From assembly GCA_018433865.1 (NCBI GenBank), contig JAHDQJ010000051.1:1-37884 (forward strand): a stretch of 37,884 nt of DNA. Direction: 5' to 3'. The notes under the pieces were generated by a model that saw nothing but the letters and a program-made list of their open reading frames with translations, did not search any database and was not told where the DNA came from. Each line of letters opens with the position of its first letter. Within the stretch, counting starts at the first letter, position 1. The translations under genes were made by a program, and so were the position numbers. Positions 17,611-25,096 of this stretch are shown in pieces. This DNA is from Spirochaetales bacterium. Its GTDB lineage: Bacteria > Spirochaetota > Spirochaetia > Sphaerochaetales > Sphaerochaetaceae.

Positions 17611-18012
17611 ATGACAAGGATTATGAAGAAAACTACCGTGACTTTTGGAGAGTACCTGAAGCACAAACGCGAAGAAAAGCAGATTAGCTTGCGCGAAGTG
17701 GCTCGTACTTTGGGAGTGTCGGCGCCGTTCCTGAGCGATGTGGAAAACAATCGCCGGGGACCGCTGACCGAGGAACGACTGGCAGATTTGGCCAAGGTGC
17801 TGCATCTGAATGAGAAAGAGAAAGCCGAGATGTATGACATCGTCGGAAAGCAGAAGGGTTTGCTCGCACCAGATCTGAATCCGTATGTGACCGAACGGCC
17901 GTATGTGAACGCCGCACTCAGGACCGCGAGGAATTTGGAAGCGAACGAAGAAGATTGGCAACGATTTGTCGATTACCTGAGCAACAAGTACCCACAAGGC
18001 AACGAAAGCTGA
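17611..18012 (+). CDS. XRE-family helix-turn-helix regulator
   Basis: A 133-residue protein with a canonical XRE HTH near residues 12-68: FGEYLKHKREEKQISLREVA, then SAPFLSDVENNRRGP, then LADLAKVLHL. The rest (about 70-133) is helical and probably mediates oligomerisation. It is transcribed rightward and converges on the leftward ImmA-like gene, leaving 46 bases between stop codons. Regulators of this form are common in temperate phages and integrative elements. ATG 17611 is used here; ATG 17623 is also possible, and neither has a strong ribosome site. Confidence 0.85.
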   Translation: MTRIMKKTTVTFGEYLKHKREEKQISLREVARTLGVSAPFLSDVENNRRGPLTEERLADLAKVLHLNEKEKAEMYDIVGKQKGLLAPDLNPYVTERPYVNAALRTARNLEANEEDWQRFVDYLSNKYPQGNES

Positions 18013-18058
18013 TCACCTTCCACGGCAGTTTCATCCAAGGCTATCGGTATACGTCTGA

Positions 18059-19456
18059 TCAGAACGGTATAGCGGGATCATAGTCTTCCCCATCATTGCC
18101 CTCCTCGACCATTCCCAGGATCCGACCATACGGCTTGAGCAGGCCGTGCTTGAAATACACTGTCGGTTGTCCGCATTGCTCACAAAATCTTGAGTCCGGC
18201 AGGTTCTCATGGGACTGGCTGTCATGGAAATTACCAAAATCATCCTCCCATTGATTAGGTATGCATGTGTTGATCAACGGCAATCCACAAATGCGGCAAT
18301 ATGCGGCTTGTGAGTTGATTTGCTCGTTATCGCACCGCGGACACCGGGTTATCTTGTTTGTCTTCGGATCGTATGCGATCTCCGATTCGTATATCATCGA
18401 AAAGTCTCCTTCGGCATGGTTTTTCAAGCTTTGTTTGATGCGCATGTGATGGTCGCTGCCATTGAATGCGGTGCGCTTGCCGCATGCATAGCAGTGCTTC
18501 GCCTCGGGATGGTTGAGATGCGCCGGATCATCGGTGCAGGGATTTGTCAGCGGTGTTCCACAGATCCTGCAATATCCGGCATCAGCCGAGTGCGACCCGC
18601 TGCCGCAGACGGGACAGGGTGAGAATTGCATGTTTGCGTTCACCCCAAGGTCCCGGTAGGCGAAGCCCGAGGCGTCCACCCTGAAGGAGAACCGCTTGCT
18701 TCCGCACTCCGAGCAATGGGAAGCTCCGGGAAAGCGCTCCAGGTTGCAGCGCGTGCAATACCATGCGGCCGATTGCCCGATGTGTTTCGTGGATTCCCAG
18801 TCGAGGTGATGGACGCTATACATGTCGATGTCGGTCTGCAACAGTCCCACCCTGGTCTTCGCTGCCGCACTCGAGATGTCGAACGCCTTCTCGATCAACG
18901 ACTCGGCGCTGTAACGCATGCCGAGGTTCTCGGTGAGCGCCGTACGCCTGGCGACCACCCAGCTGCCGTCATCCGCCACCCGCGATATCCCGTGCGCATC
19001 CAACAACCGCTGGGCATGGTAGGCGGGACAGAGCAGGTTCCGGGCGAAACAGCTCGCCTCGTGCTCCTGGCGTTGGTACAGCCTCTGCTCCATCCCTTCG
19101 CGGCTGAGCACCGGCACCCCGCTCTCGAGGAGATGTCCGAGGATGACGTGCCCGATCTCGTGGGCGATGGTGAAGCGCTTGCGCCGCCGGCTCATCTTCT
19201 CGTTGTAGTAGATGACATACCTGCCGTAGCCGTACATCACCGCGGCGCCATCCTCAGAACCCAGTGCTTGGATGCACTCCTCGCGGGTGTCGCCGCGATC
19301 CTTCATCAGCGACGCATAGGAGCAGATATCGAAAAGGTTGCGGTATTGGTGCTGGATCGCATGCAGGTCCACGGGAAACCGGGTGATGCTGGAGTCCTCA
19401 AGTACGATCAGGGCCTCGATGATGGGTTGCCGGTAATCCGGGGAGAGCTGCATCAA
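18059..19456 (-). CDS. ImmA/IrrE-family metalloprotease with C-terminal zinc-ribbon array
   Basis: A 465-residue protein. The N-terminal domain (about 1-200) is an ImmA/IrrE peptidase: FTIAHEIGHVILGHLL (HEIGH at 99-103) and QEHEASCFARNLLCP, which supplies the downstream acidic ligand. The C-terminal half (230-430) contains repeated CxxC knuckles at 234/237, 248/251, 281/284, 296/299, 322/325, 372/375, 387/390 and 425/428, enough for about four zinc ribbons. Known ImmA proteins of about 150-250 residues cleave a partner repressor. This gene overlaps the repressor stop by 4 bases (ATGA), the classical immR-immA pairing. The ribbon array is an unusual addition and may sense a ligand or bind nucleic acid. 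Confidence 0.88.
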   Translation of the reverse strand: MMQLSPDYRQPIIEALIVLEDSSITRFPVDLHAIQHQYRNLFDICSYASLMKDRGDTREECIQALGSEDGAAVMYGYGRYVIYYNEKMSRRRKRFTIAHEIGHVILGHLLESGVPVLSREGMEQRLYQRQEHEASCFARNLLCPAYHAQRLLDAHGISRVADDGSWVVARRTALTENLGMRYSAESLIEKAFDISSAAAKTRVGLLQTDIDMYSVHHLDWESTKHIGQSAAWYCTRCNLERFPGASHCSECGSKRFSFRVDASGFAYRDLGVNANMQFSPCPVCGSGSHSADAGYCRICGTPLTNPCTDDPAHLNHPEAKHCYACGKRTAFNGSDHHMRIKQSLKNHAEGDFSMIYESEIAYDPKTNKITRCPRCDNEQINSQAAYCRICGLPLINTCIPNQWEDDFGNFHDSQSHENLPDSRFCEQCGQPTVYFKHGLLKPYGRILGMVEEGNDGEDYDPAIPF

Positions 19457-19836
19457 TAATCGTCAGATGCGTGGACCTCGCCGACCCCGTCGCTGTCGGC
19501 GTTTCGGAAGGCTGTTGAGAAAGTGCTGCGTAGTATGTCCATCATCCGCTCCCTGTCGTGTTCGGACATGGATTTCGACGCGCGCGCGATGATCCTCATG
19601 TCCTTGTCATCCTCGATGGTATTGTTCAAGCTGAGAAGATAGTTATAGTCGATGCCGAGCGCTTGCGCAATCGCCTTCAGCGTGCTGGGATCGGCCACGA
19701 TATCGGGGTTGCCCTCGATGCGCGATATGGTTGCATGGTTGAGGTTCACTTCGCGGGCCAGCTGGCGCTGGGTCAGTCCGAGCTGCTCTCGCTTCGCCTG
19801 TATGACGCCCCCCAACGTGAGTTCGTTTTCGCCCAT
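19453..19836 (-). CDS. CI-like prophage repressor, XRE family
   Basis: A 127-residue protein starting at ATG 19836, which has GGAGGG 9 bases upstream. The frame remains open to 19974, but that extension covers operator DNA and is not likely to be translated. The HTH is clear: LGGVIQAKREQLGLTQRQLA, VNLNHATISRIEGNP and LKAIAQALGIDYNYLL. There is no S24 domain, so inactivation probably depends on the coupled ImmA-like protease and not on self-cleavage. Operator-like palindromes lie directly upstream. It is expected to hold the rightward early operon silent and to regulate itself. Confidence 0.88.
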   Translation of the reverse strand: MGENELTLGGVIQAKREQLGLTQRQLAREVNLNHATISRIEGNPDIVADPSTLKAIAQALGIDYNYLLSLNNTIEDDKDMRIIARASKSMSEHDRERMMDILRSTFSTAFRNADSDGVGEVHASDDY

Positions 19837-19912
19837 GTCCACTGTCCCTCCGATAGTCCATCCCTTGTGATATCCGTCAAACCGTTCGCTGGCATGCAGA
19901 TGGTACCAATTA

Positions 19913-19930
19913 TGTTGATTATAGTCAACA
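19913..19930. promoter_or_regulatory. Operator-like palindrome O1
   Basis: TGTTGA-TTATAG-TCAACA, a perfect 6+6 palindrome with a 6-base spacer, lies 77 bases upstream of the repressor start. On the minus strand it contains TATAAT (19923-19918), a consensus -10 element, so repressor binding would block its own leftward promoter. The matching -35 is weak. Confidence 0.7.
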
Positions 19931-19955
19931 ATAGGCGATATATCGGTTGTTTTCG

Positions 19956-19973
19956 TGTTGACTCGAATCACCA
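19956..19973. promoter_or_regulatory. Operator-like site O2 overlapping the rightward promoter
   Basis: TGTTGA-CTCGAA-TCACCA matches the O1 pattern in 10 of 12 half-site positions. It covers the -35 hexamer of the rightward promoter at 19958. Confidence 0.6.
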
Positions 19974-19986
19974 TCCGGTGTATGTT
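19958..19986 (+). promoter_or_regulatory. Candidate rightward early promoter
   Basis: TTGACT (19958-19963) and TATGTT (19981-19986) with the ideal 17-base spacing, facing the early genes. It overlaps operator-like O2. This fits a repressed lytic promoter. Confidence 0.6.
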
Positions 19987-19991
19987 CCCTC

Positions 19992-20009
19992 TGTTGATTC
20001 AATGCGCCA
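19992..20009. promoter_or_regulatory. Weak operator-like half site O3
   Basis: TGTTGA at 19992-19997 is exact, but the second half (GCGCCA) matches in only 3 of 6 positions. It lies just downstream of the promoter -10. It may be a weak site. Confidence 0.35.
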
Positions 20010-20020
20010 ATATACTCCAA

Positions 20021-20042
20021 AGCCCGCGGGCTGGTTTTTTTT
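20021..20042 (+). terminator. GC-palindrome plus T-tract early in the rightward transcript
   Basis: AGCCCGCGGGCT (20021-20032) followed by GG and eight T residues. It lies between the rightward promoter and the first early gene. The loop is very small, so it may be an attenuator or a weak terminator subject to antitermination. Confidence 0.45.
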
Positions 20043-20050
20043 AAGGATAA

Positions 20051-20068
20051 TGGTGCATTAAATCAACA
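20051..20068. promoter_or_regulatory. Operator-like site O4
   Basis: TGGTGC-ATTAAA-TCAACA: the right half is exact and the left half matches 4 of 6. It is beyond the terminator-like element, about 95 bases from O2 (centre to centre). The spacing would allow repressor looping. Confidence 0.4.
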
Positions 20069-20254
20069 ATACTATCGATTCGAGCCTGACTACGTATAGG
20101 GCGAGGAATCCTGATGCAGCGGCCTGCCACACATCAAGTGTCGGCGGGCCGTTTCGGGTCTCCTGGTCTCGTTGCGCCCACAGGCTCGCAATCCGATCAT
20201 CGTGTCCTCGAATCGCGTCATGCCCTCGCCTTCCGTCGCAGGCGGGAGGGGCAC

Positions 20255-20758
20255 ATGGCAAAGGACGCCAGGACAGAATTTTTCTATTGCATCGACGGAA
20301 AACCGTACCGACTTGAACCGGGCAAAGACGGGATCACCGAGCAGGTCATCACCGTGCTTCGCGACTCGTATCACGCCGAAGACCTGAACGACCGCTATGC
20401 AAACAGGCACTCGGATGCGCAATTCGAATCCGCCAGGGCGACCCATGCGGCAAAGGGAGACGCGATGGCCACAGATCCCGTCGAAGCCTTGGCCGACTCA
20501 TCGATGTCTCCCGAGCACGTGCTCTTCACGGAGGATCCGCCACCCTCGCTCATGGACCGCATGCACGAGATCCTTCCCCACCTCCTCCCACAGCAGCGGG
20601 AGCTGTTCTGGAAATTGTGCGAAGGTCGGCAGATCGTTGACATCGCGCGCGAGGAGGGCACGACCGACAACGCCATCCGCAGCCGGCGCAAGAAGCTGTT
20701 CGAGCGCATCCGCAAGCTCTACGCCGAGGCGTATGGCACTGATGAGGCCTTCGTTTGA
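20255..20758 (+). CDS. Sigma-70 region 4-like phage transcription regulator
   Basis: A 167-residue protein, first of the early operon. The start at ATG 20255 is preceded by GGGAGGGG. The C-terminal 60 residues carry an HTH like sigma region 4: LLPQQRELFWKLCEG, VDIAREEGTTDNAIRSRRKK, LFERIRKLY. The N-terminal half (GKPYRLEPGKDG...) has no recognisable domain. Small sigma-like proteins of this kind occupy the same position in many Firmicutes-type siphophages. It is likely to regulate early or replication genes. It is separated from the repressor by the operator region. Confidence 0.75.
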   Translation: MAKDARTEFFYCIDGKPYRLEPGKDGITEQVITVLRDSYHAEDLNDRYANRHSDAQFESARATHAAKGDAMATDPVEALADSSMSPEHVLFTEDPPPSLMDRMHEILPHLLPQQRELFWKLCEGRQIVDIAREEGTTDNAIRSRRKKLFERIRKLYAEAYGTDEAFV

Positions 20759-20759
20759 A

Positions 20760-20777
20760 GGGGGGTACGGTTTTCGG
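20760..20777 (+). repeat. G-run motif copy 1
   Basis: GGGGGGTACGGTTTTCGG directly after the sigma-like gene. A second copy lies at 25053-25072. Both sit in short intergenic gaps upstream of a gene on the plus strand. Confidence 0.6.
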
Positions 20778-20860
20778 CCAATAGGTAGGGGCGCATGCCG
20801 GTACCAAGAGAAGCCGGGCGGCCTCCGGGGGGAACCCCCGAATCATCAGGGAGGAATGAA

Positions 20861-21073
20861 ATGGGATATCAACACCGGGTCCGGATCAACGTGGCCCACA
20901 GCGGCGGGGGGACCCAAGGGGTGCTCGCGAGCCGCAGCCGGCGGGTCCCGGCACGACTGATGCGATTCCTGTTCGGCCAGTACAGCGAGGTGCTCGTGCT
21001 CACGCCGGGCAAGAGTGTCAGGAGCGTGGAGATCCACGAAGCACCCCAAGGGGATCATGATGACAGAAGATAG
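20861..21073 (+). CDS. Small conserved phage early protein
   Basis: A 70-residue protein starting at ATG 20861, preceded by GGGAGGAATGAA, an excellent ribosome site. The sequence is strand-rich and basic: MGYQHRVRINV, then SRSRRVPARLMRFLFG, then VLVLTPGKSVRSVEIHE. Similar short proteins are found beside DUF2800 and polymerase genes in related phages, but I know no function. It overlaps the next gene by 17 bases, indicating translational coupling. Confidence 0.65.
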   Translation: MGYQHRVRINVAHSGGGTQGVLASRSRRVPARLMRFLFGQYSEVLVLTPGKSVRSVEIHEAPQGDHDDRR

Positions 21074-21554
21074 GATGCGATTGCTGTTGGACAAGGCCGC
21101 CGACTTGCGGTCCCTCGCCGACTCGCTCGACATGGCGGCCGCTTTGCTCAAAGGCTCGAAGCCACAAGACCTGCCGGCCATCGATGAAGAGCAAGAGGAT
21201 GCCTCCGACAAAGAAAGGGGACCATCTCCGTCGCTCACCGATGTGCGCGCAATCCTGGCCGACAAGTCCCGCGATGGACACACCGGACAGATCAGGGTGC
21301 TGCTTCAGAAGTACGGCGCGCCTCGGCTCTCGGAGGTCGACCCTGTTCAGTATCGCGAGCTTCTGGACGAGGCGCTGTGTCTGGGGGCGACTAGGGAAGA
21401 CATTGAGCAGGCATTGGCCGAGAAGGAGCGACAGGGGCCGGGAAACTCGTTTGCCGCGGTCTTCGAACACCATGGGGCGACATGCCTCGAGGATCTGAAG
21501 GCCGAGTACTACCCGTCGTTCCTTCGGGATGTCAGGAGGCTCGGCAATGGCTAA
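21057..21554 (+). CDS. Phage early protein of unknown function
   Basis: 165 residues from ATG 21057 (ATG 21060 is immediately adjacent), with AAGGGG upstream. The N-terminus is a helix likely to form a coiled coil (DKAADLRSLADSLDMAAALL), followed by an acidic linker. Residues 60-110 contain VRAILADKSRDGHTGQIRVL and LLQKYGAPRLSEVD. A second diverged copy of that pattern (LAEKERQGPGNSF, VFEHHGATCLEDLK) follows at about 122-150, so the protein seems to contain an internal tandem repeat. Proteins of this type precede DUF2800 genes in related phages. It overlaps the DUF2800 start by 8 bases. The function is unknown. Confidence 0.65.
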   Translation: MMTEDRMRLLLDKAADLRSLADSLDMAAALLKGSKPQDLPAIDEEQEDASDKERGPSPSLTDVRAILADKSRDGHTGQIRVLLQKYGAPRLSEVDPVQYRELLDEALCLGATREDIEQALAEKERQGPGNSFAAVFEHHGATCLEDLKAEYYPSFLRDVRRLGNG

Positions 21555-22002
21555 GCATGCCCTGCTCTCGCCATCGTCGGCTGCGCGATGGACGTCCTGC
21601 CCGCCGTCAGCACGACTCTGTGAACACATCGAAGAGGGTCCAAGCCTGTTTGCCGAGGAGGGTACCGAGGCGCATGCGCTGTGCGAATTCAAGGTCAGAC
21701 TCGCTCTCGCCCTGCCAGCACAGGATCCAATTCCTACCCTGGGGTTTTACAACGAGCAGATGGAGGATTGCGCCAACGAGTACACCGCGTTTGTGATTGA
21801 GGCGTTGCAACAGGAGAAGCGCTCACCGATGCCAGCGTGGTCAAGTGGGCGTTCAACGCTGCGTTCGAACGCATCTGCCTTTCTCGCTATCTGGGACTGC
21901 CCACCGGCACGTACTTGGATCCAACCTCTTGGCGATGCACGATGGTATGGTCGGCTTACATGGGGCTGCCCCTGTCGCTCCTGGGCGTCGGTACGGTGCT
22001 GA
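21547..22002 (+). pseudogene. DUF2800 phage protein, truncated and out of frame
   Basis: The first roughly 90 codons (MAKHALLSPSSAARWTSCPP, EGTEAHALCEFK, then EDCANEYTAFVIEALQQEK) match the N-terminus of DUF2800 proteins, which are normally about 350-400 residues and contain a RecB-like nuclease core. After about 21818 the homology stops. The frame continues with unrelated residues to 22002, while DNA polymerase homology begins in another frame. The nuclease catalytic part is therefore missing. The simplest reading is one deletion from inside this gene into the polymerase gene, also removing the DUF2815 gene that usually lies between them. Confidence 0.75.
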
Positions 22003-24506
22003 AACTCGAGAAGAGGAAGCTCGCCGCGGGCAAGGACCTCATCCGCTATTTCTGCACCCCGAGCGCTCCCACGATCGCAAACGGCAAACGGACGCGCAAC
22101 CGACCCTCCCATGCTCCCGACAAATGGAAGCTGTTCGTCGAGTACAACAAGCGCGACGTGGAAGTCGAGCTCGCCATCCACAAACGCCTTTCAACCTATC
22201 CCGTCCCCGAGGCGATCTGGGACGAGTACCAGCTGGATCAGCGCATCAACGACCGCGGCGTGCTGATCGACCGGGAACTTGTGCGTAGTGCAATCAAGCT
22301 AGATAGCCTGTCTCGGCATGAGCTTGTGTCCAGGATGAAGGCCATCACCTACCTGGAGAATCCCAATTCGGTCTCGCAGGTGAAGACCTGGTTGTCCGAG
22401 AATGGACTGGAGGTTGATTCGCTGGGCAAAAAGGATGTGATAGCCGCGTTACCGGATGCCCCGCGTGAGATCAGGGAAGTGCTCGAGCTCAGGCTCCAAC
22501 TGGCCAAATCGTCGGTGCGAAAGTACCAGGCGATGGAGAACGCCGCCTGCTCTGACGATCGTGCCCGGGGCATGTTCCAGTTCTATGGGGCATCTCGTAC
22601 CGGAAGGTGGTGCCTCACCGGTGATCATGAGGTGTTGACCATACACGGATGGGACCGCCTGGACTCGTGGAAGGGTGGGCTGATCGCCAGTTGGAGCCCA
22701 GTGAATGAGGGTGTGGTGTTCTCCCATGCAAAGGCCCTTTGTTTCGATTATGAAGGTCCCATGTACGAATACCGCAGCAACCGCATAGCTCAGGTCAGCA
22801 CACCCGATCACAAAATGTACTTCAAAAGACAAAGAGGGGGGGCTTGGAGTGTCGGCACGGTTGAACAGATGGCGACAGGACCGGCGTGCATACCGTTCAC
22901 CGGGTATCGGATGGTGAAGGGACGGCCGGACAACGATGCGCTGCGTGTGCTCGTCATGACGCAGGCCGATGGACATTACGCCGAGGACGGGTCCGTCTGT
23001 TACAACTTCACCAAGCAGAGGAAGATCGAACGCTGCAAGACCCTGCTCAGGAGGGCGGGTATGGTGTACACCCTTTCCATCTACGATCAGGCTGACCGGA
23101 AATATCACCGCTTTCGCATAGCCAATAGGGATGTACCTTTGTGGCTTCGTCAATTTCGCTCCAAGACATTCGGCACATGGCTCTTTGATGAAAGCGCCGA
23201 CATCTTCTTTGACGAGCTTCCCCATTGGGACGGTTACCGCCCGGCTCCTAACAGCATCCAGTATACCACCTGCAACAAGGTGAATGCGGACTTGGTACAG
23301 GCTTTCGCCCATCTGTCCGGCAGGGTGGCAAGCCTCAAACCGAAGAAGATCGACGAGTCTCGGGGGAATTGTCAACCAAGCTATAACGTTAGCGTATGGT
23401 TGACTCCTGGGAACTGCCATGAGATCTCCAAGAAGCCGACAATTACTGATTTCAAAGGCAAGGTGTTCTGTGCACAAACCCAATCGGGATACTTCCTGGT
23501 AAGAAGGGAAGGACGGGTATGGGTGACAGGCAACTCCGGAAGATTGATACAGATGCAGAATCTTCGGCGCAACAGCATCGAGGACCTCGCCGTCGCCCGA
23601 ACCCTGGTGAAGGAAGGTGATTACGAAGCGGTGAAGATGCTCTATGGCAATGTGCCCGATACGCTTTCCCAGCTGGTACGTACTGCCTTCATCCCCAGGA
23701 AGGGATATCGCTTCATTGTCGCGGACTTCTCGGCGATCGAGGCGAGGGTGCTTTCCTGGCTTGCGGGGGAGACATGGCGCATGGAGATCTTCGCCGAGGA
23801 TGGAGACATCTACTGTGCATCAGCTTCGCAGATGTTCCAGGTCCCGGTCGAGAAACATGGGCGGAATGCCCACCTGAGGCAGAAGGGCAAGGTATCGGAA
23901 TTGGCGCTTGGTTTTGGCGGATCGGTGGGAGCCCTCACAGCGATGGGTGCTTTGGACATGGGCCTCAAGGAAGATGAACTCAGACCCCTGGTCGATGCCT
24001 GGCGCCAGTCGAATCCGAACATCGTCAAACTCTGGTGGGACGTGGACAAGGCGGCCCTCGATGCGGTTCGGGAAGGTATTACCACCGAGATGCACAATCT
24101 CACGTTTTCCTACGAGGGCAACGGGCTGTTCATCACCCTCCCCTCCACCAGGAAGCTTGCATACGTGAGACCGAAGATCGAAACCAACGTCTTCGGTAGC
24201 GATTGCGTGACATACGAGGGAACGGGATCCACCAAGAAGTGGGAGCGCATCGCTACGTTTGGAGGCAAGTTGGTGGAAAATGTGACCCAGGCGGTCAGCC
24301 GCGACCTGCTGTGCCATGCCATACAGCATCTCGAGTCGCTCGGCTGCCGCATCGTGATGCACATCCACGACGAGGTGGTCATCGAAGCACCGGTTGGCAT
24401 GGACGTGCAAGACATCTGCCGCCGCATGAGTTGCGTCCCTCCCTGGGCCGAGGGACTGCTTCTCACCGCGGACGGCTACGAGACCGATTTCTACAAAAAG
24501 GATTGA
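21837..24506 (+). CDS. Family A phage DNA polymerase, N-truncated, with in-frame intein
   Basis: An open frame from 21801, first possible start GTG 21837, no ribosome site. Homology begins with TDASVVKWAFNAAFERICLS, which in complete relatives lies roughly 60-80 residues inside the 3'-5' exonuclease domain, so the first exonuclease acidic motif is lost. The frame reads through an intein (residues 259-566 from the GTG). The polymerase core follows: motif A VADFSAIEARVLSW (D630), motif B RQKGKVSELALGFGG (K683) and motif C HIHDEVVIE (H844, D845, E846). After splicing, the extein junction would restore FYGASRTGRW-SGRLIQMQN. The polymerase active site looks intact, but the upstream deletion probably prevents normal expression. 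It ends 2 bases before the next gene. Confidence 0.85.
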   Translation: MVKWAFNAAFERICLSRYLGLPTGTYLDPTSWRCTMVWSAYMGLPLSLLGVGTVLKLEKRKLAAGKDLIRYFCTPSAPTIANGKRTRNRPSHAPDKWKLFVEYNKRDVEVELAIHKRLSTYPVPEAIWDEYQLDQRINDRGVLIDRELVRSAIKLDSLSRHELVSRMKAITYLENPNSVSQVKTWLSENGLEVDSLGKKDVIAALPDAPREIREVLELRLQLAKSSVRKYQAMENAACSDDRARGMFQFYGASRTGRWCLTGDHEVLTIHGWDRLDSWKGGLIASWSPVNEGVVFSHAKALCFDYEGPMYEYRSNRIAQVSTPDHKMYFKRQRGGAWSVGTVEQMATGPACIPFTGYRMVKGRPDNDALRVLVMTQADGHYAEDGSVCYNFTKQRKIERCKTLLRRAGMVYTLSIYDQADRKYHRFRIANRDVPLWLRQFRSKTFGTWLFDESADIFFDELPHWDGYRPAPNSIQYTTCNKVNADLVQAFAHLSGRVASLKPKKIDESRGNCQPSYNVSVWLTPGNCHEISKKPTITDFKGKVFCAQTQSGYFLVRREGRVWVTGNSGRLIQMQNLRRNSIEDLAVARTLVKEGDYEAVKMLYGNVPDTLSQLVRTAFIPRKGYRFIVADFSAIEARVLSWLAGETWRMEIFAEDGDIYCASASQMFQVPVEKHGRNAHLRQKGKVSELALGFGGSVGALTAMGALDMGLKEDELRPLVDAWRQSNPNIVKLWWDVDKAALDAVREGITTEMHNLTFSYEGNGLFITLPSTRKLAYVRPKIETNVFGSDCVTYEGTGSTKKWERIATFGGKLVENVTQAVSRDLLCHAIQHLESLGCRIVMHIHDEVVIEAPVGMDVQDICRRMSCVPPWAEGLLLTADGYETDFYKKD
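22611..23534 (+). mobile_element. Intein of 308 residues with LAGLIDADG-like endonuclease domain
   Basis: The insertion lies between GRW and SGRL of the polymerase. It begins with Cys (CLTGDHEVLTIHGW, block A) and contains the block B-like STPDHKMYF. It continues with an endonuclease-like region (VLVMTQADGHYAEDG, and later FFDELPHWDG followed by YTTCNKVNADLVQAFAHL). It ends with VFCAQTQSGYFLV (block F) and VWVTGN. The terminal Asn is followed by Ser as the +1 nucleophile. The penultimate residue is Gly, not the usual His. The LAGLIDADG motifs are diverged, although the aspartate of the first is retained (QADG). Deleting these codons leaves a continuous polymerase. Confidence 0.88.
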
Positions 24507-24508
24507 AC

Positions 24509-24928
24509 ATGAACATACGCAACAAGGAAGGATACATGGACACGACAGCACACGATGCCATCAAGGCGATCGAGAGAAAAGCCAAGTTACGATTTGATTA
24601 CCACCCTCTGGTGTACATCTGCTCGCCGTACGCCGGGGACATCGAAGTTAACGTACACAATGCAAGGCGCTACAGCCGCCATGCGGTCAGCAAGGGATAC
24701 CTGCCGATCACCCCCCACCTGCTCTACCCGCAGTTCCTCGATGACGGCCTTAAAAGCGAGCGGGACCTGGGCATGTTCTTCGGCCTGGTGCTCATGAGCA
24801 AATGCGCCGAGGTGTGGGTGTTCGGAGAACGCATCAGCACGGGCATGAAAATGGAGATCGACCGGGCAAGAAGCAAGGGGTACACCATCAGGTTTTTCAG
24901 CAGCAGCTGCGAGGAGCTTCGGCGATGA
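24509..24928 (+). CDS. Nucleoside 2-deoxyribosyltransferase-like (DUF4406-type) phage protein
   Basis: 139 residues from ATG 24509, 2 bases after the polymerase stop. An internal ATG at 24536 (MDTTAHDAIKAIERKAK) with AAGGAAGG upstream may be the preferred start. The fold signature is VYICSPYAGDIEVNVHNARR, then GYLPITPHLLYPQFLDD, then AEVWVFGERISTGMKMEID. This is typical of the nucleoside deoxyribosyltransferase-like family found in phages. The likely role is in nucleotide pools or base modification, but the enzymatic activity is not established for most phage members. The catalytic Glu may be in the MEID segment. Confidence 0.75.
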   Translation: MNIRNKEGYMDTTAHDAIKAIERKAKLRFDYHPLVYICSPYAGDIEVNVHNARRYSRHAVSKGYLPITPHLLYPQFLDDGLKSERDLGMFFGLVLMSKCAEVWVFGERISTGMKMEIDRARSKGYTIRFFSSSCEELRR

Positions 24929-25052
24929 CACGGCCAGGCAAACCCCCAGGGTTGCACAAAAAGGTTAAGCCGCAATAGGTCATGCAAGTTGACAAATCAT
25001 TGGCAAACCCATCGCAGCGTGCCCAAGACCTCCCCTGTATCGGTTTTCCTCA

Positions 25053-25072
25053 GGGGGGGGTACGGTTTTTGG
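25053..25072 (+). repeat. G-run motif copy 2
   Basis: Eight G residues followed by TACGGTTTTTGG, the partner of the copy at 20760-20777. It sits 25 bases upstream of the antirepressor start. The remaining gap from 24929 shows nothing else. Confidence 0.6.
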
Positions 25073-25096
25073 ATAAAGGGTATAGGAGATAGAATT

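Noticed and set aside
18626-19459. 277-codon open frame on the plus strand opposite the ImmA-like gene
   Set aside because: It is the antisense shadow of a GC-rich gene. The HEIGH protease and the CxxC ribbons on the minus strand are unmistakable, and the shadow has no ribosome site or family signature.
19837-19974. N-terminal extension of the repressor to 19974
   Set aside because: It would translate the operator and promoter DNA. The ATG at 19836 has a good ribosome site and starts just before the HTH.
22449-23483. 344-codon minus-strand open frame over the intein region
   Set aside because: The plus-strand polymerase and intein motifs account for this DNA; the antisense product has no recognisable feature.
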